Of a stretch of 60,000 nt of DNA, positions 1 through 12,608 are shown piece by piece; within the stretch, counting starts at the first letter, position 1; the number at the start of each line of letters is the position of its first letter. The position numbers and the translations under genes were made by a program. The notes below the pieces were generated by a model. It was not told the DNA's origin. It searched no databases and saw only the letters and a program-made list of their open reading frames with translations. Origin of the DNA: Gnetum montanum (Eukaryota; Streptophyta; Gnetopsida; Gnetales; Gnetaceae); contig MNCI01005181.1 of the NCBI GenBank assembly GCA_015680685.1, forward strand, positions 129,846-189,845. Direction: 5' to 3'.

Positions 1-1239
1 ATGTGAAAATTTTTAGTTTCTCAAGGACTATAGTGGAGTCCTAGTAGTCTCTATGCTAGCTCTTCTATAGAATTTTGTAGTAGATGAATTTGGGTTTCTG
101 TATAGCCCTATGCTAGCCCCTAGACCCCCAAATGTAGTTTCAAAAAATAAAATTTTATAGGATTTTAATGTAAACTATGCAAGTTTCATAGAATCCAACA
201 ATTGCTACGAAAAACTGCAAAAACCCAAATCAACCACCACAAGTACTTTGGGTATTATGTAGGGATTGGAATACCAATGTTGGTTTTGATGATAGATATT
301 TGCAAGTTTTAGAGTTTAAAATGTGTAAAACATGATTGTAAAAAAAGATTGATTAATTTGGTCTAAGAATTTGGATAGAGGCCCTCGTTCTAGTGCTAGA
401 AATGATAATGCCTGAAAAATTTAGTTGCTAAAAAACTAAAAATCCCATGTATAACAGTTTAACTCCAAATCCCAAGGGCCTCCGACAAGAGGATCTAAAG
501 CTCCTTGGACACTCTTGCCAATCACCTAGGGACTTAAAAAATTGTAAAATAGTGTAAAATAATTGAATAAAAATTTTAGATCTAACCAAGAAAAATAGGA
601 AAAATAAACTTGTACAAATTAAATGAAATAAAAATTTTATTGAAAATAATAATAGTTGGAAATAAAAAAGGTTCAAATGAGGACAATTTTTTTATTCTTA
701 AAATGCAGAAAGAGTTATGTCATAAGTGGTTGCAATCTTAGTGAAACTGGCAAAGTGCTTCTTGTAATTAGCTCCATGATCTAGGCACTTCAAAGTTCCA
801 CTCTTGAAACTCTTTGTTAGTTCTCAAGTTGGATTTGCTATGCTAGTTGAAAAATGAGTAAGGTAATTACTTTTTGGTATTGGACAATTAATCTAAGAGT
901 CTCCAATGCTCAGCCAATTGTTAGTTTTTCAAAAAAAAAAAAAAAAAAAATCTTTTCGAAGTGTTGGAATTTTTATTTAAATAGGCTACTGGTGTTCAAT
1001 TTGTTGCTAAAAATTTCCTTACCATGATTGCTAATAGATTGAAATCATGTGTAGGTGTGACAAGCTTTCAATTCTAGCATAGTTTCCATTTATAGTAAGG
1101 TTTGATATCCCCAAGGCACTAAAACTATGATTATTATCATAAATAGTAAATGAACTTTTCCAACTATGTTGGCTTCTCCCACCAATGTTGGACTTATGAT
1201 AGCAATGCTTTATTTATTTAAAAAATAAAAACCCCAATC
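1..1239. other. AT-rich unassigned DNA
   Basis: I see no coding signal that I can defend in this stretch. It has a long A run at about 930-949 and short repeated phrases built on GCTAGC-like words around 55-120. It lies upstream of a gypsy integrase remnant and may be an unrecognisably decayed part of the same element. Confidence 0.5.
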
Positions 1240-1520
1240 ACTCTTATTCTAGCTTTGTAGGAGCATGTTGAGAGTTGTGGCAACTATGCTGGCCATTTCT
1301 AGAAAAATGAAAGCCCAATAGCACCAATTCTGGGGGTAGGTAGTCCTAGCATAGTTGAGGCTATACCCCCACAAAACCCATGAAAATGCCAATTTTGATA
1401 GTCCAAAAGGCATTTTTAACCTTCCCAAGCCCAAATATAGACATGGTATGACTATTTTCACTTGGGCAGTGAGGCTATGATAATTTATAAAGAATTTTTT
1501 CAATTCCAAAAGTTAAAGTA
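1240..1520 (-). repeat. Inverted repeat arm A
   Basis: On the minus strand this segment is recognisably related to 3,160-3,430 on the plus strand. Both read through a shared peptide-like stretch containing the words YLGLGRLK, and the nucleotide match starts further upstream at a shared CACATACTTTAAC. Divergence is high, perhaps a third of positions by eye. The two arms flank the integrase remnant in opposite orientation. They may be two old insertions of one repeat family. The open frames through them are probably by-products of the shared ancestry and not genes. Confidence 0.5.
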
Positions 1521-1693
1521 TGTGAAATTGCCTTTCATCGATTACAATCTTCACATTTCAGAATAAAATTCCAGCCTTAGGTTTGATGGTAAGGTTACAA
1601 GTTGCAATATAAGAGTTCTTAGTGGTGTTTCAATATCAAGAGAGGTAGAAGCAAAAACATCATCATGACCTAAATAAGTGAAAGCTCAAGAAA

Positions 1694-1870
1694 CAAGACC
1701 TAGTCCTCAAGGCTATTAACAAACATGTAGACAAGTTCTTAGCTAATTGGAAGGGGCCTTTCCTAGTTACCAAAGCTTATGATAATGGAGCATTTAGATT
1801 AGTATATATTGAGAAGAATGAATTGACCAATCTAATAAACCATTTCTATATCAAGACTTATTACATCTAA
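1694..1870 (+). pseudogene. Ty3/gypsy integrase C-terminus
   Basis: An open frame of 58 codons ending in TAA reads like the last part of a plant Ty3/gypsy integrase. It starts with a DLVL motif, then NWKGPF, GAFRL, and ends with an FYIKTYY-type block, the usual end of pol in Tat/Athila-type elements (family knowledge). There is no start codon and no recognisable catalytic core upstream, so this is a fragment. The following 3.5 kb up to a polypurine tract near 5,351 would be the spacer between pol and the 3' LTR, which is long in Tat-lineage elements. I am fairly sure of the family and unsure of the exact 5' limit. Confidence 0.7.
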
Positions 1871-3159
1871 CACAATTCTCTTTATAGGTGTGAATCAACA
1901 ATCAATATTGATGGCCTTTAAAACTAATAGCAAGCTAGCCTGCATGATCTCTCTCTCTCTCTCTATTTGGCAACTATGTAAAATTTGATCTACATCACAA
2001 AACTCTCCCAATGTTGCACTGGTGATAACTTATAATGGTCTATAGTCTTGCTGGTTATCCCATATAACCTTATGTAATGTTTTGTAACAACATGTTTTTT
2101 TTTGTCTTGTTTAATTTTTCTCTTGGAGTTTTTCTTGCAGAATGAAGCCTAGAAGTTATCTCAAAGGTGAAACTCATTAAAACAACAAGTTACTAGGTGA
2201 TCTTGATGCATGAGACTCAGTTAGCTTATCCTATTATTCCAAGAGTACTTATCTTACACCACTTCCATTACTACTCTTTGAGCCACAATCCTATAGCATA
2301 ATTACACCCTTCCTTATCCTAAACAACAATGATTACCTATGTTTGACATTCATACATTATGAATGTGTGAAATCTCCTTCATCATGATCCACCATCAAGC
2401 TTGTTGGATGTAAAAAATCTCATTCAAGAAGAAAATCAAACTAAGTTTGGCCTTGGAAATGAAATCTAATAAAGTTTTTACCATACAAAAGAATAAAATA
2501 ATAAAAAAGAGAAAAATAGAGAAGTAAGTTGCCAAGGAAGCTGAGAGGCCAATGAAGCCCAAAAGAATATCAATGGCTCCAAAAAAGAAAAGGGAGGAGC
2601 CTAATGGCCAAAGAAGCCTTGGAGTAGAGTGTTAGTCCCTCAAAAACATTACTGCATAACCAACACTTTGAAGCATGAGACGCAAAGACTACACCAATCA
2701 ATAGGTATGTCATTGCCATATCATTACCATGATGTCAAAATTTGGAACTTATTGTTAACCCCTATGACCATTTCCTTCTAGCTAAATATAGCCTTCATCT
2801 TATAACATTTCATCATAATCCTAGCTCATCATCACAAGCACTCTTTAAGATGGTTCTATAGTTATAGAATCAAGCATGGAAAGGAAATATTGGTAATAGA
2901 CCTATGGTGGTGTTTTGCATTATTTTTAAATATATCTTGGGTTAATCCTTAAACCATCAACAAATAGGAGTTAATGAAACATCAAAAAGAAATTTCATGT
3001 TGCAACCCATGCCCAAAACCATTATAATTTGATATAAAATAATAATAGATATAATTACCTTATTTTCCCAATACTTGGCATTATAACCATTACCATTTAG
3101 AATATAGGGAAGATCTTATTATAAAATGTGAGGTTTGTAGTTCATAGGTCATAATCTCA

Positions 3160-3430
3160 CATACTTTAACTTATTGAGGCTAAAAAAGACCTCATATGTT
3201 GTTATTGATTCACTTCCCAAGAGAAAACAAGTTATATTAGGCATGTACCTAGGCTTGGGAAGATTGAAAATACCTTGGGAATTGTCAAGTTTTGGTTTTC
3301 ATGGTTTTTATGCTAGTCAAAGTAGTTTATATGCTAAGATTACCTACAACCAATTTATACATTGCTGGACTCTGATTTTCATGGTGAAGCCAATGTATTC
3401 TCTATGGGAGCTAGCATATTAATATCAAGG
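3160..3430 (+). repeat. Inverted repeat arm B
   Basis: This is the counterpart of arm A (1,240-1,520) in opposite orientation, sharing the CACATACTTTAAC start and the YLGLGRLK-encoding block. The intervening 1.6 kb contains the integrase fragment. Nothing indicates that either copy is transcribed. Confidence 0.5.
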
Positions 3431-3510
3431 CTAGCATACTTATGATGAAGCCAGTGTATCTATGTGAAGCCAATGTACTTCTTATGAATCTAGCATACTT
3501 ATGATGGCCT
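3380..3510 (+). repeat. Imperfect tandem repeat
   Basis: The words GTGAAGCCAATGTA and CTAGCATACTTATGATG alternate several times with small changes, giving an imperfect array of roughly 40-60 bp units at the end of repeat arm B. Confidence 0.45.
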
Positions 3511-5350
3511 TCATTCATTTGAACTTACCAAAATTGATAAATATGCTAAGGTTAATGTCCTACAATGTTAGAAATTTGCAATAATCTATTAGCAATCATG
3601 GTAGAAATTTGCAGCAATGTACAAGACCCCAAATGACCTATAAAATCCTAAGATGACCATTTCACAAGGACTTTTGGGAAATTTACATTCAATTGAACAT
3701 AGAGACTCTCAAAGCATTGCAAAAAGTCCAACAACCATTCATCATTTCAATGCCCACAAGGCACATCCAATACTAGAGAGCTAGCAAGGAGCTTTAGAAG
3801 TACAACTTTGGAGCATCTAGATTGTGAAACTAACTACATGACACACTCTACCAATTTCATTGATCTTCAAGCATCTTCTGTGTACCTCCTTGTGCACCAT
3901 AAGCACACAAACTTGTACTCATTCAAAATTTTTCTTACAAAATTTTATTACTTTAATAAAATCTTGTAGTTCATTTGTGCATTTTAAGTTTATTTTTATA
4001 TTTTCTTTGGCATTAGTTGTGCAATTTTTATTAAATTTATTTACATCCATTTTACAAATTCTAAGTCCTTGGGTGATCATCAAGACTATCCAAGGTGCTT
4101 TAGATCCCTTCTTTGAGGTCCATGGGATTTGAGGTTAAACTATTTCATTGAAAATCTTTAATTTTCCAACACCAAATTTTTTGAGTGTTACAACCACTTG
4201 GATTTTTTACAACTATCCATGTCTAGTGTTTCATTATGGAATTATACTCCATTTCTTCTTTCAACACTTTTTATTTGAATTCCTTCTTAATATTTGTAAG
4301 CTCATGTAAAATATTTAAATATGAAACATGAGTTGTAACTTTAGATCTTATCAATATTCTCTTAAAAATTGAATAAAACATCAAACTAGATGGATTCTCT
4401 TATGACATAAGGTCTGGATTCATTAACTATCTTAAACATTTAAATCTCTATATGAAAAAATGAATTAATTACAAATTTTTTCATCATAAATGATAATCAT
4501 AGATATATATACTTTCTTATAAGTTAGATTAAATCATCTATATCCACTAGACTTTGAATCATAATTAATGAAAAAATATTTTTTGTATAGTTTTATCATG
4601 TTTAGATCATAAGGTTCAAGATATTAAAAACTATTTGATGACTATTGAAATTAAGGTAAATATATATCATGAATATTATATAGCCCACAATGTCTTTGTA
4701 CCCACTTTGGCTTTTTCTCGATTAAGTTAGAGACTTGCATACATTCTGATTTTTCAATACTTGGAGTCATCTTTAGCAATCTAGATTTGACATTTCATAT
4801 CATCTATATCATCATCTCTTATCCTCTATTTTTTAGCTTATCAATAATGATGTCTTATGTTATTGGACATGTCATTTTAGCACCACTCTCAATTTTGACA
4901 TTTGGTGGTAGCTTTAGCATCAATTTCATCTTCATCTTTTAACATCTTCATCAATGTCAAACTAGTTTTAACATCCTACATTAGAATTTTGACATCTAGC
5001 ATCAATTTTATATTTGACTTCCAATGTCAGCTCTTATCTTCAACTTTTGATATTTTGCATTAAACTAGTTTTGAGGTCTAGCATTGGACTTTTCAACATC
5101 TTACATCAAACTTACTTTCAATGTTTAATGTTAGAGCTTAACAATGCTTTAAGAAATATACCAGTTATTTTAGCTATCTTTTTCTTCTTTCTCTTCCTTG
5201 TTAACATATTGTATTCCCTTTGTTTTAACCTTCTAACATGCAAATAACTGCTAAAAATTAGATTAACATACCAATTTAATCTTTTCATTACAATCCTTAG
5301 CTACTATATCTTCTTAGGTTCCAACTGGATTTGCATCAATGCACCCATTA

Positions 5351-5367
5351 GAGCAAGAAGGGGGTAA
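5351..5367 (+). other. Polypurine tract
   Basis: A purine run with GAAGGGGGTAA directly precedes a TGTAGG word that can serve as an LTR start. In the plus orientation this is where a plus-strand primer for a Ty3/gypsy 3' LTR is expected. It fits the integrase C-terminus upstream on the same strand. Confidence 0.45.
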
Positions 5368-6230
5368 TGTAGGCCCTTGTCAAATACCTCTAATCTCTAG
5401 TACATGTCTTAAAACATTCTTTTGTAGGTTCCTTTCTCTCTTTTGTAATTTGGATTTTCAACTTTTGGAATCTTTTTATCTTCGGTTTTGCCTAGATTTG
5501 CTTTAGATCTATTCTACTCATTTTTTCCTTATTAGTTTACATATGTTTATTAATAGATCTATTTTCTTTTTATGTAGTTTCAAATATTTACTACCAATCA
5601 TATTTTTATGTTGCACTATGTTTTCCCTCTTACATAAACATTTTCTATAGGGTTTTTTCAACTATAAATTTACTATTTTTTCTTAATACTTGTTGACATT
5701 GGTAAAATGTCTGACTTAGCTTTATGGATTTATCCTTCAACTCCCAAGTCCCCTTTTGATTTGAGGAAAATTACCTAAAATCTTAGTTTTCCTAGACCAT
5801 TTTGTGGACACAAACTACTTGGCTCAGTTTCATGTTAGGTTGTGTTGGCCTTTATTCATTATGATGATTCCTACCACAACATCTTTGGTGATAGGAGGAC
5901 CTCCATTGAAATGAACATTTTCTAGGCTCATTCTCTATTCCAACCTTATTGTAGTTTGAATATTTTGGACATCTTACTACTTATTTTTGTTTTGTACTAA
6001 GTACTGTAGATTTCACATTAATGCAAAAATGTCATATCATTTTTTCTCTATAATATTTGCATCATTTTTAAAAATAGTTTCCATCATTAACTTCTATTAA
6101 TGTGTCACATTAAAAGTTTTTATGTCATGTTAGAACTCTACAATTTCAGAATTTCCTTTTAAACCAAAGTCTTTTGTCTTTTATTTTAAGTGCAAACTTA
6201 TTACCAAGAACAAGTTAACACACTAGTGAT
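5368..6230 (+). mobile_element. Putative decayed gypsy LTR
   Basis: The segment begins with TGTAGG right after a polypurine tract and ends before a gag-like reading frame that starts near 6,257. It could therefore be the 3' LTR of the element on the left and the 5' LTR of the gag on the right. The 3' end and a primer binding site were not recognised, so the limit is approximate. No second copy was found in the window. Confidence 0.35.
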
Positions 6231-6256
6231 AGACTTGTGAAATCACAAAATATTTC

Positions 6257-8789
6257 AAATCACTACCATGGCTTTATCATCTACTTCAAGCATCTTCAAA
6301 ATCAAGAGGCTATTGGATCTTGGGAAGAATTAGGTATTTTCAAGTAGACTTAGCTTGATAAATTACAAGGTAGCCTATGCTAAACTAGAGCTAGACTATG
6401 ACTTGAATGCTAATGTACTTAAACTCATGGTAGAACATAAGAAAGCTAAGGATTTGGTAGATTTTATCATGGAATAAGAGAAGATGCAAGAGAAAGTTCA
6501 TCTGTGGATTAAAGAAGCTAGGATGAAGAGCATCATGGATTAAACTCTTGATTCTCATGTTTCTTTCAGGAAAAGGACAGGCAATATTCCTTCCAAATAT
6601 AACATCCATCTGATAAATGAAAATGAAGAACAAATAATTAGAGGACTTTACAAAGGTAAATCCCATGCACTTGGATCTATTCTAATTTTTGTTTAATAAT
6701 TTAATCTTCCTCTTACTACTACTTTTCTTTATAAAATTTTTTCGTCCAATAATATCTGTAACCCATATTTCATATTCCAGTCTTTAGTTCGAGCATTTAG
6801 AATAGCTTTTTATTTCATCTCTTAGCCTTACCTATTGTATCCACATTTCTATTATTTTTATAGTCTACTCTTGTTTCATAGCCCTTTGGTGTTCCACAAG
6901 CCACAAGTACTTTTATTTTCCCTATATACCAATCTAGCATAGTTTCATTAGGTATACCTACCCTAGCTTTAAGTGGGTCCATGCCTTAGGTGTCTCCTCT
7001 CTAAACTTCTTTACTAGGTACTAGAAGAGACTCATAGTTGCTTGTACTACTTAATGACATGATGTTGTGTCTCCAAAGTAATGAAGAAAAAATGGAAAAG
7101 GTACTTAACTTACAAGAAAATGATTCAATTTTCTTGTATAAAATATTAAATGATTCCATTAGCTCTACAATCTCTTTGCTAATCCTACCTAAAGGAATTT
7201 CACTGCATACCTTCACCAAGTTTAATGGTGAAATTGGAGATTCCATGAATGATATAACTAATTTTAGAAATGAGTGCATGCTTTTCCATCCTTACCCTCA
7301 CATAGTACTTAGATGCATCTCCAGCTCACTATCTAGAAAAGGTTTGGAATGGTATATATTCTTAGTATATAGATTTATCACCTCTCTAAAGTAATTTCTT
7401 GCAACCTTCATTAAAGAATCAAGTTTAGTATGCCTCAAATCACTAGTGTTATGTTTTTTGTTGGCATTAACTAGGCTCCGAATGAACCCATCAATACATT
7501 CATCTCTCAATGAATAGTGGAAGTAACACAATTTCCTTATCATTTGAATGAATCTCAATTGCAAGAAATATTTAAAGAAGCTTTCATTGACTATATTCAG
7601 AAGAGGATGGTTTATTCTATGCCTCATTATCTAAATGATGTTTTCTTAGCCTGCATAAAAATTAAAGAAGCTGCTAATGAATGCAATGGCTAGGAATTCA
7701 TGGAAGTTCATAACAAAGCTACCAAGGCTACTAAACAAGAGAAAGTAACCCAACTTTTGTAGGTTTTTCTTCTCTTTCTAAGAGGAAAAGTAATGTTTTT
7801 AAACTACTTCCTTATTTGCTCAACCATCTAGAATTTAGAGGAGTAAAGACTAATACATCAAAATACCCATGAGGTAGTCTTTGCTCTTGAATAATCTTCT
7901 TAGGAATGATTACTTTAAGAAGAAGAAAGTCTCCAATCAAGTGAAAACCTACTTCCATTACATTTAGTTAATAGTGTGGATTCTTCTTACTAGTAAGAAT
8001 GAGATCTTGAGATTCCTAACTATTAGAACTATCCAAAATATTGCTATTACCATGTCAGTGCTAAACATGATATAGAAAACTACAAAAATCCAAAAGATGA
8101 TGTCTAGGATCTCATTGATTAGGGAAAGATATTTATGGAAAGTAATCCATTCAATATGCATTCAAATAACTAGTAACTAAAAATATTTCAAAATTCCTTA
8201 AAGGTTGGAGGGACAATTTTAGCTTTCAGGTCTAAATACAAAGTTAGTAAGTCTCTACCTAAAGTTAGTAACTCTCTACCTAAAGAGCCATACATCATTT
8301 GCTAGATTGATTATAATTAATCTAGGTAGTTGTCACTAAAACCATAGAAGCTCTATGTGATCCTTGGTCTCACTAGACTATACCATTTAATTCCAAGTTC
8401 TCATCTTTGCCTCCCTATCATATTTATGCTACTAACTTCCATCCTTGAATTCTTGTTGAACCTTAATGTTTAATTACTTTTCATCCCACTTCATCTAGTT
8501 CTAACTCTCAAAATGCCTCTTCATATGCTACACCTTACACATCTCCTTTTCCTTCACCTGATGTAAAGCTCTTGACTAGCAGTCAACTGACTAATAAGCC
8601 TTGCTAGACTAAGTAGACAGAGAAGGTAATTGATGCTTCAAAGAAACCTTCCAAATTAATGAAGAAAGTTTTCTTTTAGCATTATTAAGAGGCTACATCT
8701 TCAAGTGGTCTTCCATCTTCTTCTAGTCATATTTAGCCTATTACAATAGCATCTACTTCAAAACCATCTCAATCTATGAATAGTAAGGT
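6257..8789 (+). pseudogene. Decayed Ty3/gypsy gag
   Basis: This is a badly broken gag on the plus strand. A possible start ATG lies at 6,268. Coding-like blocks follow with several in-frame stops and frame changes: a charged helical N-terminal part (about 6,370-6,660), a core gag block with a TKFNGE motif (about 7,200-7,390), helical blocks to 7,760, and a zinc-finger-like block ending KDDV near 8,100. These blocks line up in order with the gag of the better preserved element at 49,200-51,865: NIPSKYN matches its PTTYDI block, TKFNGE matches TKYNGE, and the zinc-like blocks agree. The frame continues beyond an insertion at 8,795-11,692 and resumes at 11,698. It is an older relative of that element and cannot make a protein. 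Confidence 0.65.
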
Positions 8790-8794
8790 CTTAC
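8790..8794 (+). repeat. Target site duplication, left
   Basis: CTTAC immediately before the TGTTG start of the insertion; the same five bases follow its CAACA end at 11,693-11,697. Confidence 0.6.
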
Positions 8795-11692
8795 TGTTGG
8801 CGACTGTTTGGGATGTGACCGCCAACGAGTGTCCTCGAACAGGATTTAGGTGCCTGCTGGTCTCTGGCAACACCAAGGCCCAGATACCTCCAAATAAACT
8901 CAGTAGTTAATATGAGTATGTGTGTGTGCTGTTGCGATGTGCAGTTGTGAAAAATGAAACATTGCATTATGTGTGAACTATACATGACTTATCTTAAAGA
9001 GATTCAGCCAACTTTGCCAAGTACTATGAGTTGTTGAGAGTTCCTATTTTGTTCAATTGCCTAGTCTACGTGGTCCTTATAATACCTACTTGTAACAAAT
9101 AAAATTTTGCAAAAACATTTGAGCACAACTCTGTGAATCTACTTCTAACTTTCCCTAGAGAAAGAGATAGTTCCACAAGAAAACTAGAAATAGAGCAAAA
9201 TTCAATGGAAATAGACAGAAAAGAAAGCAGATTTGCGTGGACCTCAAATATTTAAACAAGGTAAAATGACACGAGTAAACACTTCGCAATAAAGTTATCC
9301 CAAATTCAATAACTATGAATTGTTCAAACTTCCAAGGCTCAAATAAGCAATTTCTTCAAGACAATCCTACTATGCTACCAACAAATTGTTGCGTAAACTA
9401 CCACATACGAGACTCCATTTTGGTTAGATAATGGATGTCAACAATTGCATTCAACAGAACCTTCAAAAGACTTAACAATTTCTAATTGAAATACCACAGA
9501 GATTCACTTTAAAGATGAAAAGAAGCTATTCTAGTCCCATCAAAATACCAAAGATTTTCTAAACCCTCTTGACTATGGAATCGTTCAACGACATGACTAC
9601 AAGTAGAGGCTCTCTTACAACGATATCAATAGTAGTTCCTATACTTTGCACAATAATAAAATTTACTACTAAAATGCTCTTAAGTCTTTTAAACACAAGC
9701 GCTTCTATGGAAAAATTTTAACAGAAATTTCTATCGGGCAACAAGAACGATAAAAGCAATCTAAAAATCCCAAAATTACTTGCCAAGGATGATACTATCT
9801 AAACCACTAGCTAAAATTTTTTTAAAAAATAAGAAATAAAAAACATAACTCATAGGACCATGACAAAGAGGTTGAAATCTTTTATTTAGCAAACCATCAA
9901 GCAATAGTTCACAATTTCTTCTTATAAGCTCTTCCCGGAATCCAAAGTGTGTCTCCAAGTGAGAGCCCAAGTGCTAGCTAGTAGCCTTCCAAAGTGTGAT
10001 ATCAATGTCTTCTTCCAAGTCCCTCCAACCCCNNNNNNNNNNNNNNNNNNNNNNNNNNNNNNNNNNNNNNNNNNNNNNNNNNNNNNNNNNNNNNNNNNNN
10101 NNNNNNNNNNNNNNNNNNNNNNNNNNNNNNNNNNNTACAAATATTACTTTTGAGAAATAAATCTAATAGCTCCACATAATTGTTATTCTCATTTTAATTT
10201 GTTTAAATAAAATTTATTATATATATATATTATTATTATTTTTGTTTTTTATAATATTGAGGGTCTCGTAATTTTAGGTGATGGTAAAAGACAATGCAAT
10301 AGTAGACATTGGTGGTAGTAAAAAGACAATAATTTATCCATATTTGCCCTCGTATAAAATTTTCTATGATGGCTTAAAATACTGGGTCCAGATGTGAAGG
10401 CACCAGCTTGGAATTTCCATAAATAATTTTAGATTATTTTGCCCTACAAAAAAAGAAAACGTTAACAACCGCCACCGCAGAAGAAGGCTCTGCCGCTGCA
10501 TCTGGTATCGTTGTTATGTAGTGTTCAGTTGCTGAGAGCCAACGATGTGGGCATGTCTTCAATCACCATTTGTCTTTAGCAGAGAACAGACACCTTCCTT
10601 ATCCTTGGGAGCACTCAGTATTTTCTACCAATAATTGCCCATAACCATAGGCACGGTAGAGAAAAAAAATCTGGACCTCTGGCTTGGTTTCCTACACTGC
10701 TGATCCACACAGTATGGCTACCAACGCAGCACTTACAGCACTAAAATACCACAAACAACGCAGCAAGCGTAGCAACATTCATGGCATCAATGATGTGGCT
10801 GCTGCATCTGGCATTGTCTGCAACACAGTTGCTGGCACGTACTATTGAAGAATAATGCCCTTTTTTAAAACTTACTCACTCATCCGTTACCGAGTGTTGC
10901 ATTCACTGCCTATGTTTCAGTCCTATTTCGTTTATTTTGCTATAACCTGTTACTTCAAAAACTATTAAACTACTTATTATTACATGCTCTGGCCGCGAAA
11001 TTAGGCTTACTGTGAAAATAGAAAAATGGAACCTTGCATGGCAAGCATTTGACGAAATTCCAAAGAGGAATATGAGGTTATCCCTGGTGGTTCTTAACAT
11101 TTTTATCGGCAAGCATAGCTTTCATAATTTCATTTTTTTGGTTTCCGTATTGGTGAGAATCACAATGTCATTTTGAGAGTAAGTGTACCTTCTTTCCATC
11201 TTTCAGAAAACATTTCTCCAATGCCTAAACTATGCCAGATTATATCACAAGATGCGCCTCTGTTTATGAAATTATTTGGCACGGTATACTACTTTTTGCT
11301 ACAGGATCAAATATCGGTATCTCTATTTATTGATTTTAATTTGAATCTATCCTGGCCTGCGTGAAAAGCAGGACTGACCCCATCTTTGTTAATGTTTATC
11401 GTCAATATGCTTGTGTAACCAAGCCATGTATTTTTCCATGTCCACCGTTGCCGCTGAACCATCTTTGAGTCCATAACTGGTTGAATTAAACCCTTTCCCA
11501 ATAAGCATTACGTAATATGCCAAAATATTGCACTCTTTGGCCAATGTATAAGGTTAAAAATAAAATATGTGTTTCATCATCGTATAACTCATATGAATCT
11601 TTATACATAGTTTATTTTATTTTATTCTCTTTTCCTTCTGTTAAAATAGACTAAAAATCCTACTCCATGAAATAGCTTAAAATGTGTCAACA
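8795..11692. mobile_element. LTR-type insertion, solo-LTR candidate
   Basis: A 2.9-kb segment starts with TGTTG, ends with CAACA and is flanked by the 5-bp duplication CTTAC. Homology of the flanks to an intact gag frame (51,900-52,050 in this window) shows that it interrupts a reading frame which resumes exactly after the duplication. TG...CA ends and a 5-bp duplication are typical of LTR retrotransposons. The first and last 300 bases do not resemble each other, and I see no gag or pol, so it may be one long solo LTR or a non-coding element. It is less AT-rich than its surroundings. It includes the gap at 10,033-10,135 and an imperfect direct repeat of about 40 bp (GCTGCATCTGG... near 10,491 and 10,797). 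Confidence 0.55.
10033..10135. other. Assembly gap (N)
   Basis: 103 undetermined bases inside the 2.9-kb LTR-type insertion. Confidence 0.99.
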
Positions 11693-11697
11693 CTTAC
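11693..11697 (+). repeat. Target site duplication, right
   Basis: CTTAC, identical to 8,790-8,794. Confidence 0.6.
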
Positions 11698-12608
11698 AAA
11701 AAAGGACCTTAATTTTCCACTTGAAAGACACCAATCTATCCTTGTATGAAATTGTGGCAACTTCTAAATAATATTAAGCTATACTATATGATGTGCTAAA
11801 AAATATTGTAGTACCAAATGATATTCCTACATGGAAAAAAGCTATATCCCCCTTTCTTTTAGTTCCTCACTATGGATTAGATAGTTTGAACTTCCATGAT
11901 GAGAATATCAAGACAAACTTGAAAATGAGGATATCTATTAGTTTCTACTTTATATCATCATCAAAGTATCTCTAAAAGCTACCGTTCCTCTAATACGTGT
12001 TGATGATGGTGTTGGATCAAATGTGATCATGAGGGTTATTATCAAGTGTCTTGCCCTATAGGATTAGGTAATGTATAATGAAACCTATAATAATCTCATT
12101 TCCTTTAATGGTATATGTGTAGAGGTTTTAGGTTTTATTAGGATACCATTCATGGTAGGTAACGTTGTGTAGTTTGATGCCATTTTTGTGATGATACATA
12201 AATGCCTTGGTGTTAACATCATATTAGGAAATCCTTAGCTAGCTCAACACAAAGTTGTTTCTTCTCCTATACATCTATAGATTCATATAACTATTCATAA
12301 TTATAAGGTTATAATCTCTATGGATAGGAAGATTCCTATTGTCTCTCACTTAGATAGAATGATACATTCTTATTAGCTTCGTTGCAAATTGATTGAAATT
12401 CAACTTGAACCTATAGGTAAGCCTACAACATCTTACTTCTCCAACAACTTTGAGGCTATCTCTAATTCTACAAACTTGGGCAACAAGCCTATTCTTAGTG
12501 TTGAATTTATAGATTTAGGCTTTTGTGAACTAGAAATATCTTCACCTAATAAAATATTTGAAAGAACTAACAAATTAAGAATTTGCAGAGCTCTAAAGTA
12601 TAAAAACT
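11698..12608 (+). pseudogene. Gag end and retropepsin remnant
   Basis: After the insertion, the old gag frame resumes with a TNLSLYEIV block that matches TTLSLYDLL in the element at 51,970. A retropepsin-like domain follows: the active-site region reads VDDGVGSNVI (aspartates at 12,002-12,007), and further on there is an ILGNP block (about 12,220) matching ILGRSWLAQ at 52,457. At least five in-frame stops occur. The aspartic protease would normally cut the gag-pol polyprotein. Here only the fossil is left. The second motif position is Asp in place of the common Ser/Thr, as in the younger relative. After about 12,330 the reading frame continues as a weak linker up to the next inserted element. 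Confidence 0.6.

Larger units (their letters stand above)
1871..5350. other. Spacer 3' of a gypsy pol
   Basis: No convincing gene is seen here. The stretch contains a short CT repeat (about 1,949-1,965), a lysine-rich coding-like patch at about 2,460-2,640 with stops, repeat arm B (3,160-3,430), a small tandem repeat (about 3,380-3,510), and between 4,780 and 5,130 many loosely repeated words of the type TTTGACATCTAGCATCAA. Its position between the integrase end and a polypurine tract suggests it is the non-coding 3' part of the old gypsy element. Confidence 0.4.

Noticed and set aside
10903-11364. Two 60-70 codon frames in the 2.9-kb insertion
   Set aside because: No recognisable motif, start context or splice pattern; kept only as part of the mobile element.
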